Assembly (NCBI GenBank): GCA_019638515.1
Contig: JAHBTS010000004.1
Location: 1 to 64,000 of the forward strand
Reading direction: 5' to 3'
Length of the DNA: 64,000 nt
Source of the DNA: Chitinophagales bacterium
Lineage (GTDB): Bacteria > Bacteroidota > Bacteroidia > Chitinophagales > LD1
Both the position numbers and the translations under genes were made by a program. Each line of letters opens with the position of its first letter. Within the stretch, counting starts at the first letter, position 1. The notes beneath the pieces are model-generated. The model was not told the DNA's origin. It saw only the letters and a list, made by a program, of their open reading frames with translations, and searched no databases. Below are positions 55,301 to 64,000 of this stretch, piece by piece.

Positions 55301-58300
55301 TGCGCATTGGTTACCGTTACGGCATATACGCCCGGTGCTAAATTTTGGATATTGGCTCCCGAGTATGTATTAGGAACCCAACTATAAGTTAAACCCGGTG
55401 GATTGCCCGGCACTTGTACCGACACCTTTCCGTTGTTAGCACCAAAACAAGTAATTGAATCGGTTAGCACCAAGCTTACCGGAATACCCGACCCCACACT
55501 TACCGTTACCGAATCTATTAGCGTACAAGAGCCGCCAGTTATAGTAACATAATACTTAGTAGTTGTATTAGGCGTAACCGTTACCGAATCTCTATTTCCG
55601 GGATTCACAAAGCCTGCCGAAGGTATAGCTGCCCATGTATAAGTATAATTAGGATTGGGTAGAGAAGAAGTAATTTTTGCCTTTAATTTTACAGTAGCAT
55701 TGGTTGCACAAATAAAGGTATCGTTGGTCATGGTTAAGCGAGTGCTGGTATCTACATTCACAAACACAAAACTGTTACCCGTACATCCGTTTTGGTTGGT
55801 AACTGCAACTGAATACACTTGCGGAGTTTGCGGATATGCAACAGTTGTATCTTTGTTTAATGGCGTTGGTGCATTAGGTGGCGTGTTGGGAGTCCAAGCA
55901 ATGTTGGCGTTAGATAAATCGCCCACACACATTACAAACTGCATATTGGGTCTTTCTTTATAGCGTGCTGCATTTACAGTAGGCACAGATCCCGTTACGC
56001 CACATTGGTCGAAGCTATTACTCTCGGTAAACCACATAGAGCGGTAATTAGGAAAATTACCAGTACCGCCATCGGTTCTGGTGATATTAAACTTCATGTG
56101 TTGCCCATTATTGGAAGAAGAATTATGGCATATATCAATCAACAAATTCGACTTACCATCCCAATCGTAGAAATTATCAAAATTGAAAGTATTCCATCCG
56201 GCAACTGGCGTATAGTTTTTAGGGTTATATACCGTTACCAAACTACCGCCACCGGTATAACCAATAATACTATCGGCAGAAGTACAAGCAATTTTTATGG
56301 TAACATTATTGAGTGGTGTTCCCGCAGCCATTAACCTAATAGCAATAGATTTTATTTTTCCTCCTCTGCCGCCTGTTGCCGCCAATACTTCATTTGCTTT
56401 ATAGAGCATTTGGTGTCTTGTACTCTTGGTATAATTACCAAATGGCGAAGGCAACTGTGTTGGAGAGTTGCCCGACTGGTCGGTTTTAGCACCTACCTGC
56501 GCTGTAATATCATATCCATCGCAAGGCTGCACGGTTAAGCCACACGATTGCGGATTGGTAAGAATAACCAACTGAGCCGGTTGCCCGGGACACACTGCGC
56601 TTTTATCGCTTTTTGCCTGAATTACCGGCCCTGTGCCACTTACATTTACTGTAACCGAATCTACGTTTGTGCAGCCATTAGAGCCTGTAAACGAAACCAT
56701 ATATTTGGTTGTAGCTAATGGTGCGGCCACCGGATTTAGTATAGAATCATTAGACAAACCATAAACAGGATCTACCAAACCCGAAGAAGGAGACCATTTA
56801 ATGCTGTATGGTGCATATAAATTATCTACCGAAGCATTCAACTGTATTTGACCATTTTGGCAAATTTGTCCTCCGGTTCCGGCATCGAAAACAAATGGAG
56901 CCGCCACATTTACATAAACTGAATCGGTACCGCAATCGCTGGTAAATTTATACCAAGTTGGCGCAGTAGGCGATGCCTTAGGATTCAATACAGTACTACT
57001 GCTTAGGCCGGAAGTAGGATTCCAAGTAAAGTTAGTTCCTCCGCTTGCATTTAACTGTACGGGAGTTCCACAAAAAGTGGGGCTGGCAGAAAGCAGTTGC
57101 ACTTTATTAAACACACACACATTGTAAACCTTAGCTGCACGGCCTTTTACCGGGCAATCGTCATTTTCTGCAACCAATAAAAACTGGTGGCATCCGGTAT
57201 CACCGGGAGCGGGAGTCCATGTTACTCTTGCAATAGCCGTATCATTAGGTGCCGTACCTTGGTTTATTTGCGAAAACACAGCTCCGGGTAGTGGCGAAGG
57301 ATTGCTTTGAAGGCTACTTTTCAGCGTTAAGTTTCTACCATTTGGATCTATTACGTTTACATCAAAAGAAACCTGAGTACCCGGGCAAACTTGCAGTGTA
57401 ATTGAGTCTTTTTGATTTCCATTTTGAATACTCGAAATAGGTTTAGGTTCCGGAATTGACACATTGCAGGTAAGCACATTTACCTGAATATCGCGAATGG
57501 TAGAACCAATCAACACGCCATTTCTATATTCATCAACTCTTACGGCAAGTACATCGGCTTCTACAAAACCCGGAGTAAATGTCATTTGCCCTGTATTTAC
57601 ATCAATTTGAAAAGTTCCCGGAGGAGAAGTACGCACAGGTTGAGAAACACTATAACTTGAATTAAAAGAAATAGGTTGGTAATTATCGCCCAATGGATTT
57701 ATGAGTGAATACACCAGCGAATCGCCATCGCCATCTACCGCACCGTGGTTGTAGTTAGTTAAGTTATTGGCACACACAAACGGCACCGGTAATTGGGTAA
57801 ACGAAACCGAATTATTACAATAAGGCACACCAGATAGGGGATCGTTGCCTTGGTTTACATACGCCTCTATCGAAAGAGAAACACTTCCTGGATTAGGAAT
57901 ATTGTTGATAGCTCCATTTCGGCAACAGTCGGTAGTTTGGAACTTCCATGTTGCACAAGTTAATGGCAAATCTATAATGGCTTCGTATTTATATACCTGC
58001 ACACCCGGATATGGCGCGTTGCCACTTCCCGAAAAATTACAACCACTCTGCGTAAGCTGTGTGGGGCACAATGGCGAAACCTCTATACCGCTTTGCCCGG
58101 CAATTTGGGTCATGGTAGCCGTTACATTACCCACGCCTGCACATCCCTGAGGAACAGCCCTCAACGCAACCGTTGTTGGTGCGCTTGCAGCAGGCCAAGA
58201 GCCATCTCTACAGTTTCTATAAAACGAAAATACTACTCTATAACGCATTGCACCTCCAAACTGCCCCATACAGGTATATTCCATATCGGCACCCATTTGG

Positions 58301-58371
58301 TGGGTTGCTTGTACCGATTTAGCAGACAATAAAAATGCTATCCCAAAAACAATGGCATACAAATACTTCAT
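52396..58371 (-). CDS. Giant SprB-repeat adhesin with type B (CHU_C) sorting domain
   Basis: This 1991-residue protein starts at the ATG at 58371 (signal peptide MKYLYAIVFGIAFLLSAKS). The N-terminal half contains HQMGADMEYTCMG, cadherin/Ig-like folds and a beta-sandwich insert. From about residue 1060 come eleven SprB-type repeats of about 70 residues (C.G..NG....GGTP.Y.Y.W......L..G.Y.V.VTD...C). The C-terminal 90 residues (FIPNLISPNGDGANDVWEI, FNRWGEKIF, GWDGTYKG, GIYTYYIKA) are a gliding-motility-associated type B sorting domain. SprB carries cells in gliding; here surface adhesion or motility is inferred. The PorP/SprF partner is next. Confidence 0.94.
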   Translation of the reverse strand: MKYLYAIVFGIAFLLSAKSVQATHQMGADMEYTCMGQFGGAMRYRVVFSFYRNCRDGSWPAASAPTTVALRAVPQGCAGVGNVTATMTQIAGQSGIEVSPLCPTQLTQSGCNFSGSGNAPYPGVQVYKYEAIIDLPLTCATWKFQTTDCCRNGAINNIPNPGSVSLSIEAYVNQGNDPLSGVPYCNNSVSFTQLPVPFVCANNLTNYNHGAVDGDGDSLVYSLINPLGDNYQPISFNSSYSVSQPVRTSPPGTFQIDVNTGQMTFTPGFVEADVLAVRVDEYRNGVLIGSTIRDIQVNVLTCNVSIPEPKPISSIQNGNQKDSITLQVCPGTQVSFDVNVIDPNGRNLTLKSSLQSNPSPLPGAVFSQINQGTAPNDTAIARVTWTPAPGDTGCHQFLLVAENDDCPVKGRAAKVYNVCVFNKVQLLSASPTFCGTPVQLNASGGTNFTWNPTSGLSSSTVLNPKASPTAPTWYKFTSDCGTDSVYVNVAAPFVFDAGTGGQICQNGQIQLNASVDNLYAPYSIKWSPSSGLVDPVYGLSNDSILNPVAAPLATTKYMVSFTGSNGCTNVDSVTVNVSGTGPVIQAKSDKSAVCPGQPAQLVILTNPQSCGLTVQPCDGYDITAQVGAKTDQSGNSPTQLPSPFGNYTKSTRHQMLYKANEVLAATGGRGGKIKSIAIRLMAAGTPLNNVTIKIACTSADSIIGYTGGGSLVTVYNPKNYTPVAGWNTFNFDNFYDWDGKSNLLIDICHNSSSNNGQHMKFNITRTDGGTGNFPNYRSMWFTESNSFDQCGVTGSVPTVNAARYKERPNMQFVMCVGDLSNANIAWTPNTPPNAPTPLNKDTTVAYPQTPQVYSVAVTNQNGCTGNSFVFVNVDTSTRLTMTNDTFICATNATVKLKAKITSSLPNPNYTYTWAAIPSAGFVNPGNRDSVTVTPNTTTKYYVTITGGSCTLIDSVTVSVGSGIPVSLVLTDSITCFGANNGKVSVQVPGNPPGLTYSWVPNTYSGANIQNLAPGVYAVTVTNAQACQGSDTIVVNQPAQLQLNFSSLDVTCAGKANGNITATVIGGTPNYTFGWNPSLGNTATPNSLSGGTYNLTVTDRNGCTITGSRTLAEPPALTVVVATTNATSNGGNEGTAKAIAAGGNPGYTYVWNTGATGDSISNLSKGNYCVTITDANSCTASACDSVKDPPPIILTFAKTDVLCFGDSSGSAQVSAVGGILPYSYKWSSNPLSDTTNAITNVKAGVYTVTVTDSAGVAVTGNITITSPTAIAIVFDSIPISCNGGNNGALTAIASGGTPNYIYAWTPGNLVQQTIQGLSSGAYTVLVSDANNCTATATYFLAEPTPLVVSVSVQKNVFCYGGSDGAALAQASGGTPNYTFVWSNSVSQSNTNNILDLTAGNQTLIVTDAHGCTDSANFAITQPPLFGISVTTTNANCPTSNDGSATGTITGGSAPYVFSWDGNTGPQTQTGLTFGNHSVTVTDQNQCTATANFYIDTNYVLRVDVQPADASCFGVSNGSVVVTPQNGTPNFTFNYANALGGTANPAALASGSYVVSVTDNLNCVAIENFVINQPDEILLTLTGTDPLCRGEANGTVTVAAVGGTPGYTYVWSDSLSQQTTTASGLVAGNYTVTVTDINQCTQTGNVGIADPTDLQLSFLNRKEISCAGNNDASITVQGEGGTPPYIYAWAQNNFVSTNNSDASLSNLGPDVYSVTITDKNGCSISDTVVFSAPPDLGFNYIIIDSASCPGYADGKLRMLAQGGTPGAGNEPYLYSINNVTYQASGTFTDLVAGDYRVYVKDGNGCMYDTLVTVPQPYPLNLQILPQDSTIDLGNSIVLNAVTLGYSGSDIKSYNWSPTTGLNCFDCSAPTATPYNDIEYTLTVFYLKKCSAEQTVNVYVGDGNKFFIPNLISPNGDGANDVWEIYGYDLQTVRATIFNRWGEKIFDSDGSQFSGWDGTYKGVKQEPGIYTYYIKAIYLNGKVVEKAGTITLVR

Positions 58372-58415
58372 CTTCAAAACACAATTCTTAAACAATCAGT
58401 TGTAAAAAAGGGTGT

Positions 58416-58423
58416 CAAATATA
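58416..58423 (-). promoter_or_regulatory. Promoter core of the adhesin-porP/sprF operon
   Basis: Read leftward, TATATTTG is a full TAnnTTTG match 44 bp before the ATG at 58371. No convincing -33 element is visible. Confidence 0.4.
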
Positions 58424-58603
58424 GAAACTATCTATAAGAGATTGGTTGCACGACACCAGCAGCCGGCAATAACTTTCCGCTACTTAAACTACTACAAAAC
58501 ACTTAAAACAATAGTAAACGCGTGTGTTTGAGCCAATTGCAAACAATTATTCTATTTTAGCGCGCCTTATTTTGAAAGAAACAATAGAACTATTTTTAAC
58601 GAT

Positions 58604-60364
58604 ATGTTTAGAACAAACACCTGCGGAGAACTAAGAATAAGCCATGTTTTACAAACCGTAACACTTGCCGGATGGGTGCAAAGAGTACGCAAATTAGGAG
58701 CGCTTACCTTTGTAGATTTGCGCGACCGATACGGCATTACGCAACTGGCTTTCAATACCGAAACCAATCCTTCTTTAGCAGAAAAAGCCAATAAACTCGG
58801 AAGAGAATTTGTAATTCAAGCCAAAGGAAAAGTTGCCGAGCGCGCCAGTAAAAACAGCAATATTCCTACCGGAGAAATTGAAATATTGGTAGAGGAGTTT
58901 TTAATTTTAAACGAAGCCGAATTGCCACCGTTTATGATTGAAAACGATACCGATGGCAGCGAAGAACTACGCTTAAAACACAGATACTTAGATATACGCA
59001 GACCAAAGTTGAAAGATGTTTTACTCACCCGCGCCCGCATTGTAAAAAGTGTGCGCGAGTATTTAGATAGCCAAGCCTTTTGCGAAATCGAAACGCCCAC
59101 ATTCATTAAATCTACACCGGAAGGTGCCAGAGATTTCTTAGTGCCTTCGCGTTTGGTACAAGGCAGTTTTTATGCACTCCCGCAATCGCCACAAATACTG
59201 AAACAATTATTGATGGTTGCAGGAATGGACAAGTACTACCAAATTGTAAAATGCTTTCGCGATGAAGATTTTAGAGGCGACCGCCAACCCGAATTTACGC
59301 AAATAGATTGCGAAATGAGCTTTGTGCACCAAGAAGATATTTTAAACACTTTTGAAGGAATGGTGCAGCATGTATTTAAGCAAAACTTAAACTACGATTT
59401 AGGCACTGTGCCACGCCTTACTTACAACGATGCTATGAAATACTACGGCAGCGATAAACCCGACCTGCGTTTCGATTGTAAGATAGTTGAATTGAACCAA
59501 ACCCTTCCGCAAAGCGAGTTTGCTGTATTCAACAATACCGTTGCCAATGGCGGATTGGTAGCAGGCATAAACGCCAAAGGCTGTGCTGCATACTCCAGAA
59601 AACAATTAGACGAGCTTACCGAATTTGTAAAAGCATCGCACCGCGGTTTGGGTGGCTTGGTAAACATCCGCTTCAACGAAGACGGCACTGTAAAATCTTC
59701 TATTGATAAGTTTTTTACCGAAACACAACTGCGCGAAATTGGCAATGCTTTTAATGCCGAAAAAGGCGATTTAATTTTAATTGCTGCCGACAAAATTTCT
59801 AAGGTACGCAAGAGTTTGGGCGATTTAAGGCTGCACCTTGCCAAAGAAAATAAATGGATAGACGAATCTAAATGGAGCGTGCTTTGGATTGTTGATTTTC
59901 CATTGTTTGAATTAGACGAAGAAACCGGAGAAACCATTTTTGTACACCATCCGTTTTGCTCTCCCAATCCGGAAGACATGCAGTACTTCGATTCTGAACC
60001 ATTAAAAGTACGTGCACTGCAATACGATATGGTAATGAACGGAAACGAAATTTGCAGCGGCAGCATTCGCATCACCAACCGCGATTTACAAAAAAGAGTA
60101 TTTCAAAAATTAGGCATGAGCGAAGCAGAGCAGCAAAGCCGCTTTGGCTTTATGTTAGATGCCTATAAATATGGCGCTCCACCGCATGGCGGCTGTGCTT
60201 TTGGATTAGACCGCATGGTAATGCTCATGACCGGAGGCGACACCATTCGCGATGTAATTGCTTTTCCAAAAACTTCGGGTGGCAGAGATATTATGATGGA
60301 TGCCCCTACCCAAGTAGATGAAAAACAACTGAAAGAATTGGGAATTGCTGTATTGAGCAAATAA
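58604..60364 (+). CDS. aspS: Aspartyl-tRNA synthetase
   Basis: This 586-residue class II synthetase has an N-terminal OB-fold anticodon domain (GWVQRVRKLGALTFVDLRDR), motif 2 FRDEDFRGDRQPEFTQID, a GAD insertion and motif 3 GAPPHGGCAFGLDRMVMLM. This is the bacterial-type architecture; length is typical. It charges tRNA-Asp. gatA is also in the window, but indirect Asn-tRNA formation also needs a non-discriminating enzyme, which I cannot judge here. Confidence 0.97.
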   Translation: MFRTNTCGELRISHVLQTVTLAGWVQRVRKLGALTFVDLRDRYGITQLAFNTETNPSLAEKANKLGREFVIQAKGKVAERASKNSNIPTGEIEILVEEFLILNEAELPPFMIENDTDGSEELRLKHRYLDIRRPKLKDVLLTRARIVKSVREYLDSQAFCEIETPTFIKSTPEGARDFLVPSRLVQGSFYALPQSPQILKQLLMVAGMDKYYQIVKCFRDEDFRGDRQPEFTQIDCEMSFVHQEDILNTFEGMVQHVFKQNLNYDLGTVPRLTYNDAMKYYGSDKPDLRFDCKIVELNQTLPQSEFAVFNNTVANGGLVAGINAKGCAAYSRKQLDELTEFVKASHRGLGGLVNIRFNEDGTVKSSIDKFFTETQLREIGNAFNAEKGDLILIAADKISKVRKSLGDLRLHLAKENKWIDESKWSVLWIVDFPLFELDEETGETIFVHHPFCSPNPEDMQYFDSEPLKVRALQYDMVMNGNEICSGSIRITNRDLQKRVFQKLGMSEAEQQSRFGFMLDAYKYGAPPHGGCAFGLDRMVMLMTGGDTIRDVIAFPKTSGGRDIMMDAPTQVDEKQLKELGIAVLSK

Positions 60365-60563
60365 TCATTCAAAAGACCGTTTTGCATTACGCCACACTGT
60401 TTGTGTACAGGCATTGGCGTGTGCAAACCTAGCGTAGTTGCTGCCTTGTAAATATTCTGCATTACAAGCCTCCAATGCTACTGATGAAAATCATAAAGCC
60501 CGCTGTTCTACATCATTGAAACAGCCGCAAAAGCGCAGCATCTTGCACCCAAAATCAAACAAC

Positions 60564-61124
60564 ATGAAAAAGTTAGCAATTAGTTTTTTTGTTGCAGCCG
60601 GACTGTTTTTTACAGGATGCAACTCTTCAGACAATTCCTCTGAAAGTACCTCGGCAACAAGCGAAACATCTTCTGCACCATCGGTAGGGCAATCCGGAGT
60701 AAAAGACGATGTTTCTAATCCCAATATTGTACAAGTAGCTGCCGGCAGCAAAGACCACACCACACTGGTAGCAGCAGTAAAAGCAGCCGAATTGGTAGAT
60801 GCGCTTAGCAATGCCGGACCATTTACCGTATTTGCTCCCACCAATGCCGCCTTTGAAAAATTACCGGCCGGCACTGTTGAAGGTTTGCTGAAACCTGAGA
60901 AAAAAGATGACCTCTCCAACATCTTAGGCTACCATACTTATGTGGGTGTGCTAAATGGCGTGCTGTTGCAAGATGGTATGGAATACGATATGGTGTATGG
61001 CGGCAAAGTAAAAATTGCTGTAAAAGATGGCAAAACCCTTGTAAACGGTACGCCTATCGAAGCCACTATTAAAACTTCAAACGGAGTAATTCATGTAATA
61101 AACGATGTGTTGCTGCCCAAGTAA
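60564..61124 (+). CDS. Fasciclin-domain lipoprotein
   Basis: This 186-residue protein starts at the ATG at 60564; a frame from 60438 lacks a proper leader. The lipobox is LFFTGCNSS, then a Ser/Thr-rich spacer. One FAS1 domain (about 60-185) has the H1 motif GPFTVFAPTNAAFEKLP, YH in GYHTYVGVLNG and the H2-like GVIHVINDVLLP. FAS1 domains mediate adhesion at cell surfaces. The upstream gap 60365-60563 holds nothing else I recognise. Confidence 0.93.
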   Translation: MKKLAISFFVAAGLFFTGCNSSDNSSESTSATSETSSAPSVGQSGVKDDVSNPNIVQVAAGSKDHTTLVAAVKAAELVDALSNAGPFTVFAPTNAAFEKLPAGTVEGLLKPEKKDDLSNILGYHTYVGVLNGVLLQDGMEYDMVYGGKVKIAVKDGKTLVNGTPIEATIKTSNGVIHVINDVLLPK

Positions 61125-61157
61125 AAATCTTTTTCATTTGTGCTTATATTGAAGTTG

Positions 61158-61185
61158 AGGCCGATGTTATTCATCGGCCTTTTTT
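61158..61185 (+). terminator. Rho-independent terminator after the fasciclin gene
   Basis: AGGCCGATG (61158-61166) pairs perfectly with CATCGGCCT (61172-61180), followed by TTTTT. Confidence 0.88.
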
Positions 61186-61272
61186 ATTGCCTATTGCCAC
61201 AAAGCCTCAATTCTAATTGAAATAGTTAAAGGCTTTGCTTTAAAAAATATCCTTTTGCATATTGCAAAATAT

Positions 61273-62166
61273 ATGAATAGAATATTTTGGTTGGTATGCG
61301 TTTTACTAACCACTTACCACAGCCGCCTTTCGGCTGCCACAACAGATACTACAGCACTTGCAGGTAGAGATTTAAAAATTCTTTCGTGGAATATTTACTT
61401 GCTGCCGGGCATTGCACCTGTTGCCGGAAGAACAGTGAGGGCTGCAGCCATTGCCGACACCATTTCAAAATTAGATTACGACATTATAGTTTTTCAAGAA
61501 GCTTTTCATAAAAAAGCAGTAAAAGCCATGCGCGAAAAACTAAAGAGCACTTACCCATTTATGTATGGCCCATACAACCAACCTAAAAGCAAAGTACGGG
61601 TAAACAGTGGTGTTTGGATAATAAGTAAATTGCCACTCAAAGAATTGGGCACTACTCAATTTAGCAACGGAAAAGTTGCCGATAAATTTGCGCTAAAAGG
61701 AGCTGCACTACTGGAAGGAACAGTTGGTAAACAAACATTTCAAATACTGGGAACCCACCTGCAAGCCGAAGATAAATTCAACCACATACGCAGAGAACAG
61801 TTTACGCAAATTTACACCAAACTTCTAAAGGTTTACCAAAAAGAAGGCGTACCGCAAATAATTTGTGGCGATATGAATACCCAATTATCGGAGCAAGAAG
61901 AATACAACTTTATGCTCAAAGCCTTCGATGCAGAAAATGGCTTTGTAAGCCGTGCACAACAACATACTTATGATGGCACCACCAACCGCTTAGCAGCTTC
62001 GGTATGGAAACATGCTGCCACCACGCTCGACTATATTTTGCTCCGCAAAAACGGTTTGCCCGTAAAGGCTGCCTACCGCTATATTAGCACACTGCGCAAA
62101 GAATGGAAGAAAGGCAAGTTCGACCTGAGCGACCACTACGGAGTGGTGCTCGAAATAAAATTTTAA
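61273..62166 (+). CDS. Secreted endonuclease/exonuclease/phosphatase-family enzyme
   Basis: This 297-residue protein starts at the ATG at 61273 (signal peptide MNRIFWLVCVLLTTYHSRLSA); an ATG six codons upstream is possible. The EEP fold carries LSWNIYLLPG, catalytic Glu in VFQEAF, GTHLQAE, GDMNTQ and the terminal LSDHYGVVLE. These resemble neutral sphingomyelinase-type phosphodiesterases more than DNases, so sphingomyelin or another phosphodiester is a likely substrate. Exact substrate unproven. Confidence 0.87.
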   Translation: MNRIFWLVCVLLTTYHSRLSAATTDTTALAGRDLKILSWNIYLLPGIAPVAGRTVRAAAIADTISKLDYDIIVFQEAFHKKAVKAMREKLKSTYPFMYGPYNQPKSKVRVNSGVWIISKLPLKELGTTQFSNGKVADKFALKGAALLEGTVGKQTFQILGTHLQAEDKFNHIRREQFTQIYTKLLKVYQKEGVPQIICGDMNTQLSEQEEYNFMLKAFDAENGFVSRAQQHTYDGTTNRLAASVWKHAATTLDYILLRKNGLPVKAAYRYISTLRKEWKKGKFDLSDHYGVVLEIKF

Positions 62167-62186
62167 ACCTGCTTGTAATACGGGTC

Positions 62187-63488
62187 TTATCGAAGCAAAT
62201 ACTGTTGTAAACTTTCGTAACTATTCTCTATTGGTATTGCTTTCTTTTCTTTGGCAGCAAGGCTCGAAAGCGCCTCCGGTATGGCTATTGGTTGCATTAA
62301 AGTATGCTCCACCACCTCTAAAAATTTAGCCGGATGTGCTGTTTCTAAAAATATGCCGCTTGTTTCCGGATGTTGGTTTATATACTGTTGAAGTGCTAAA
62401 AAACCTACGGCTCCGTGTGGGTCGGCAATGTAATTGTGGTTAGCTTTTAGATGGCGCATAGCTTCTTTGGTAACCTCATCAGAAAACGAAAAACCACTCA
62501 GTTGCTGCTGCATTCTTGAGGCACTGTTTTCAAACAATGCTTGCATACGGGCAAAGTTGCTCGGATTGCCTACATCCATAGCATTAGAAATAGTTTGCAC
62601 CGATGGCTGCGGTTGGTAAATTCCCTCTGAAAGATAGCGTGGAACTACGTTGTTTGCATTGGTAGCAGCAATAAATTTACTAATTGGTAAACCCATTTTT
62701 TGGGCAATAAGTCCGGCAGTAAGGTTGCCGAAATTGCCGCTTGGCACACTCACCGCCAGTGGGCGGCTGCGGCTTACTTGCCATGCCTGCGCTACAGCCC
62801 AAAAGTAGTAAAACGATTGTGGAATAAGCCTTGCCAAGTTTATAGAATTGGCCGATGCCAACCGTATTTTTGCTTGCAATGTGCTATCTGCAAAAGCCTG
62901 CTTTACTAAGCGCTGGCAATCATCGAAAGTGCCATTTACTTCAAGAGCCGCAATATTATTGCCCAAAGTGGTAAGTTGCTTCTCTTGCAGCGGGCTTACC
63001 TTGCCCGATGGGTAAAGAATTGTAACCGAAATTCCTTCTACGTTTAAAAAAGCATTGGCAACTGCACTTCCTGTATCGCCCGATGTGGCTACCAGTATTT
63101 TTATATCGGCAGCGGCTCCTTTATTTAGTACCGAAAAGAGGCGAGCCATAAACCTTGCACCCACATCTTTAAATGCCAAGGTGGGACCATGAAAAAGCTC
63201 CAACGAAAAAACATTTGGTGCCACATTTACCAACGGAATGGGGAAATTTAAAGCCTCGCAAACAATTTGCTCTATTGCTGCTTTGCTTACATCTGCATCT
63301 AAAAACTGCTCGGCAATGGCAATGCCTATTTCTTGCAATGAAAGATGCGGCAGTGCCTCAAAAAAAGAGGTAGGAAGCTGCGGTATGCTTTCGGGCATAA
63401 AAAGCCCTTCGCTGCCTTGAATGCCTGTGAGTACAGCTTCGGTTAGGTTTACCCTTTTACCGGGTTGAAGCAGGTTATAAAATTTCAT
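62187..63488 (-). CDS. thrC: Threonine synthase
   Basis: This 433-residue PLP enzyme has the cofactor Lys in FHGPTLAFKDVGARFMARL, the Ser/Gly-rich phosphate-binding loops ATSGDTGSAVANAF and SVPSGNFGNLTAGLIAQKMG, and the thrC C-terminal FLETAHPAKFLEVVE. It converts O-phosphohomoserine to threonine. thrA and thrB are not adjacent, unlike many relatives. It lies downstream of recA but after recA's terminator. Confidence 0.96.
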   Translation of the reverse strand: MKFYNLLQPGKRVNLTEAVLTGIQGSEGLFMPESIPQLPTSFFEALPHLSLQEIGIAIAEQFLDADVSKAAIEQIVCEALNFPIPLVNVAPNVFSLELFHGPTLAFKDVGARFMARLFSVLNKGAAADIKILVATSGDTGSAVANAFLNVEGISVTILYPSGKVSPLQEKQLTTLGNNIAALEVNGTFDDCQRLVKQAFADSTLQAKIRLASANSINLARLIPQSFYYFWAVAQAWQVSRSRPLAVSVPSGNFGNLTAGLIAQKMGLPISKFIAATNANNVVPRYLSEGIYQPQPSVQTISNAMDVGNPSNFARMQALFENSASRMQQQLSGFSFSDEVTKEAMRHLKANHNYIADPHGAVGFLALQQYINQHPETSGIFLETAHPAKFLEVVEHTLMQPIAIPEALSSLAAKEKKAIPIENSYESLQQYLLR

Positions 63489-63544
63489 CTTTAAGCAAAT
63501 GGTTTACACAAAAAAACATTTTTAATTCATAGTTAGTATTGGCT

Positions 63545-63579
63545 AAAAAAAAGAGGCTGCCTACAAAAGACAGCCTCTT
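63545..63579 (-). terminator. Rho-independent terminator after recA
   Basis: AAGAGGCTG (63551-63559) pairs with CAGCCTCTT (63571-63579), followed in the leftward transcript by TTTTTT. It separates recA from thrC. Confidence 0.85.
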
Positions 63580-63599
63580 CCTTTTTAAAAACAATACAA

Positions 63600-64000
63600 C
63601 TAATCTTCGTTGCCGCCTTTTTCGGTTTTTACCACCTCAATTCCGGCTAAATATTTCTCTTTTATCTTGTTTTCTATTTCGCTCATCATGCCCGGATTAT
63701 CTTCCAGCAGTTGCTTTACAGAATCGCGCCCCTGCCCCAGTTTGGTACCTTCGTAGCTGTACCACGAACCGCTTTTTTGCAAGATGTTTAATTCGGTTCC
63801 CAAATCCACAATTTCCCCACTTTTAGAAACTCCGGCTCCATACATAATATCGAACTCTGTGGTGCGGAAAGGAGGTGCCAATTTGTTTTTCACCACTTTT
63901 ACTTTGGTGCGGTTACCCACCACCTCGTCTTTATCTTTTATTTGTCCAATTCTGCGAATATCTATACGCACCGAAGAGTAGAATTTAAGCGCATTACCAC
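63600..64000 (-). CDS. recA: RecA recombinase, C-terminal part (cut by right edge)
   Basis: The last 133 codons are present and the frame continues off the right edge. The stretch [41 protein letters not shown] and the C-terminal helical region with an acidic tail (EKGGNED) are RecA. It drives homologous recombination and the SOS response. The N-terminal ATP-binding part is outside the window. Confidence 0.96.
   Translation of the reverse strand, partial: GNALKFYSSVRIDIRRIGQIKDKDEVVGNRTKVKVVKNKLAPPFRTTEFDIMYGAGVSKSGEIVDLGTELNILQKSGSWYSYEGTKLGQGRDSVKQLLEDNPGMMSEIENKIKEKYLAGIEVVKTEKGGNED

Noticed and set aside
60365-60563. Possible tRNA or small RNA between aspS and the fasciclin gene
   Set aside because: I found no cloverleaf, anticodon arm or T-loop (GTTCGAATC) sequence; only a gap with a few weak inverted repeats.

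Overview
The window is about 64 kb of chromosome from a member of the Bacteroidota, probably a Chitinophagia- or Sphingobacteriia-like lineage (low confidence below phylum). The evidence is a mutY-ssb-gldE block, type IX secretion (T9SS) sorting domains on many secreted proteins, PorV and PorP/SprF, alternative complex III joined to a cytochrome oxidase operon, and TAnnTTTG-type promoter cores. Protein genes pack the sequence densely. I found no tRNA, rRNA, CRISPR array, insertion sequence or prophage.

Positions 1-17.5 kb form one accessory locus. Two LytS/LytTR two-component systems with periplasmic beta-propeller sensors (2269-5873, and the divergent pair 13814-16690 / 16801-17532) are interleaved with four large secreted repeat proteins read leftward (1-2169, 5948-10603, 10808-12442, 12652-13701). 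Each secreted gene is preceded by a tandem pair of TTTCGTAAA-like boxes with a 21-22 bp period, and a nTTG promoter core lies 33-35 bp past the inner box. A related pair precedes the second response regulator. This looks like a self-contained LytTR regulon controlling T9SS-exported surface proteins. Near-identical DNA blocks (sorting domain plus terminator, operator plus spacer, 153-bp repeats) show that it grew by duplication and module exchange.

Positions 17.6-25.6 kb hold gldE, ssb, mutY, an HU protein, an Mpo1-like membrane protein, and two T9SS-exported peptidases (M28 and M1). At 25.6-25.9 kb a non-coding stretch holds a long imperfect palindrome and a 40-codon remnant of a VOC/glyoxalase gene.

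Positions 25.9-40.5 kb are one leftward respiratory operon: actA-B-C-D-E-F (alternative complex III, quinol to cytochrome c), then cytochrome oxidase subunits II and I, haem O synthase, two subunit III-type proteins and subunit IV. It encodes a complete quinol-to-oxygen electron path. The copper chaperone SCO1 lies about 24 kb away.

Positions 40.7-44.6 kb hold a small group that resembles part of a Bacteroidota type VI secretion system (T6SS subtype iii): a ClpV-like AAA+ ATPase, a PAAR tip protein and a membrane-anchored PKD protein, with no sheath, tube or baseplate genes nearby. The rest (44.7-64 kb) holds a TonB-dependent receptor, tatA-gatA, porV, SCO1, a PorP/SprF protein next to a 1991-residue SprB-repeat adhesin, aspS, a fasciclin lipoprotein, a secreted endonuclease/phosphatase-fold enzyme, thrC and the 3' end of recA.
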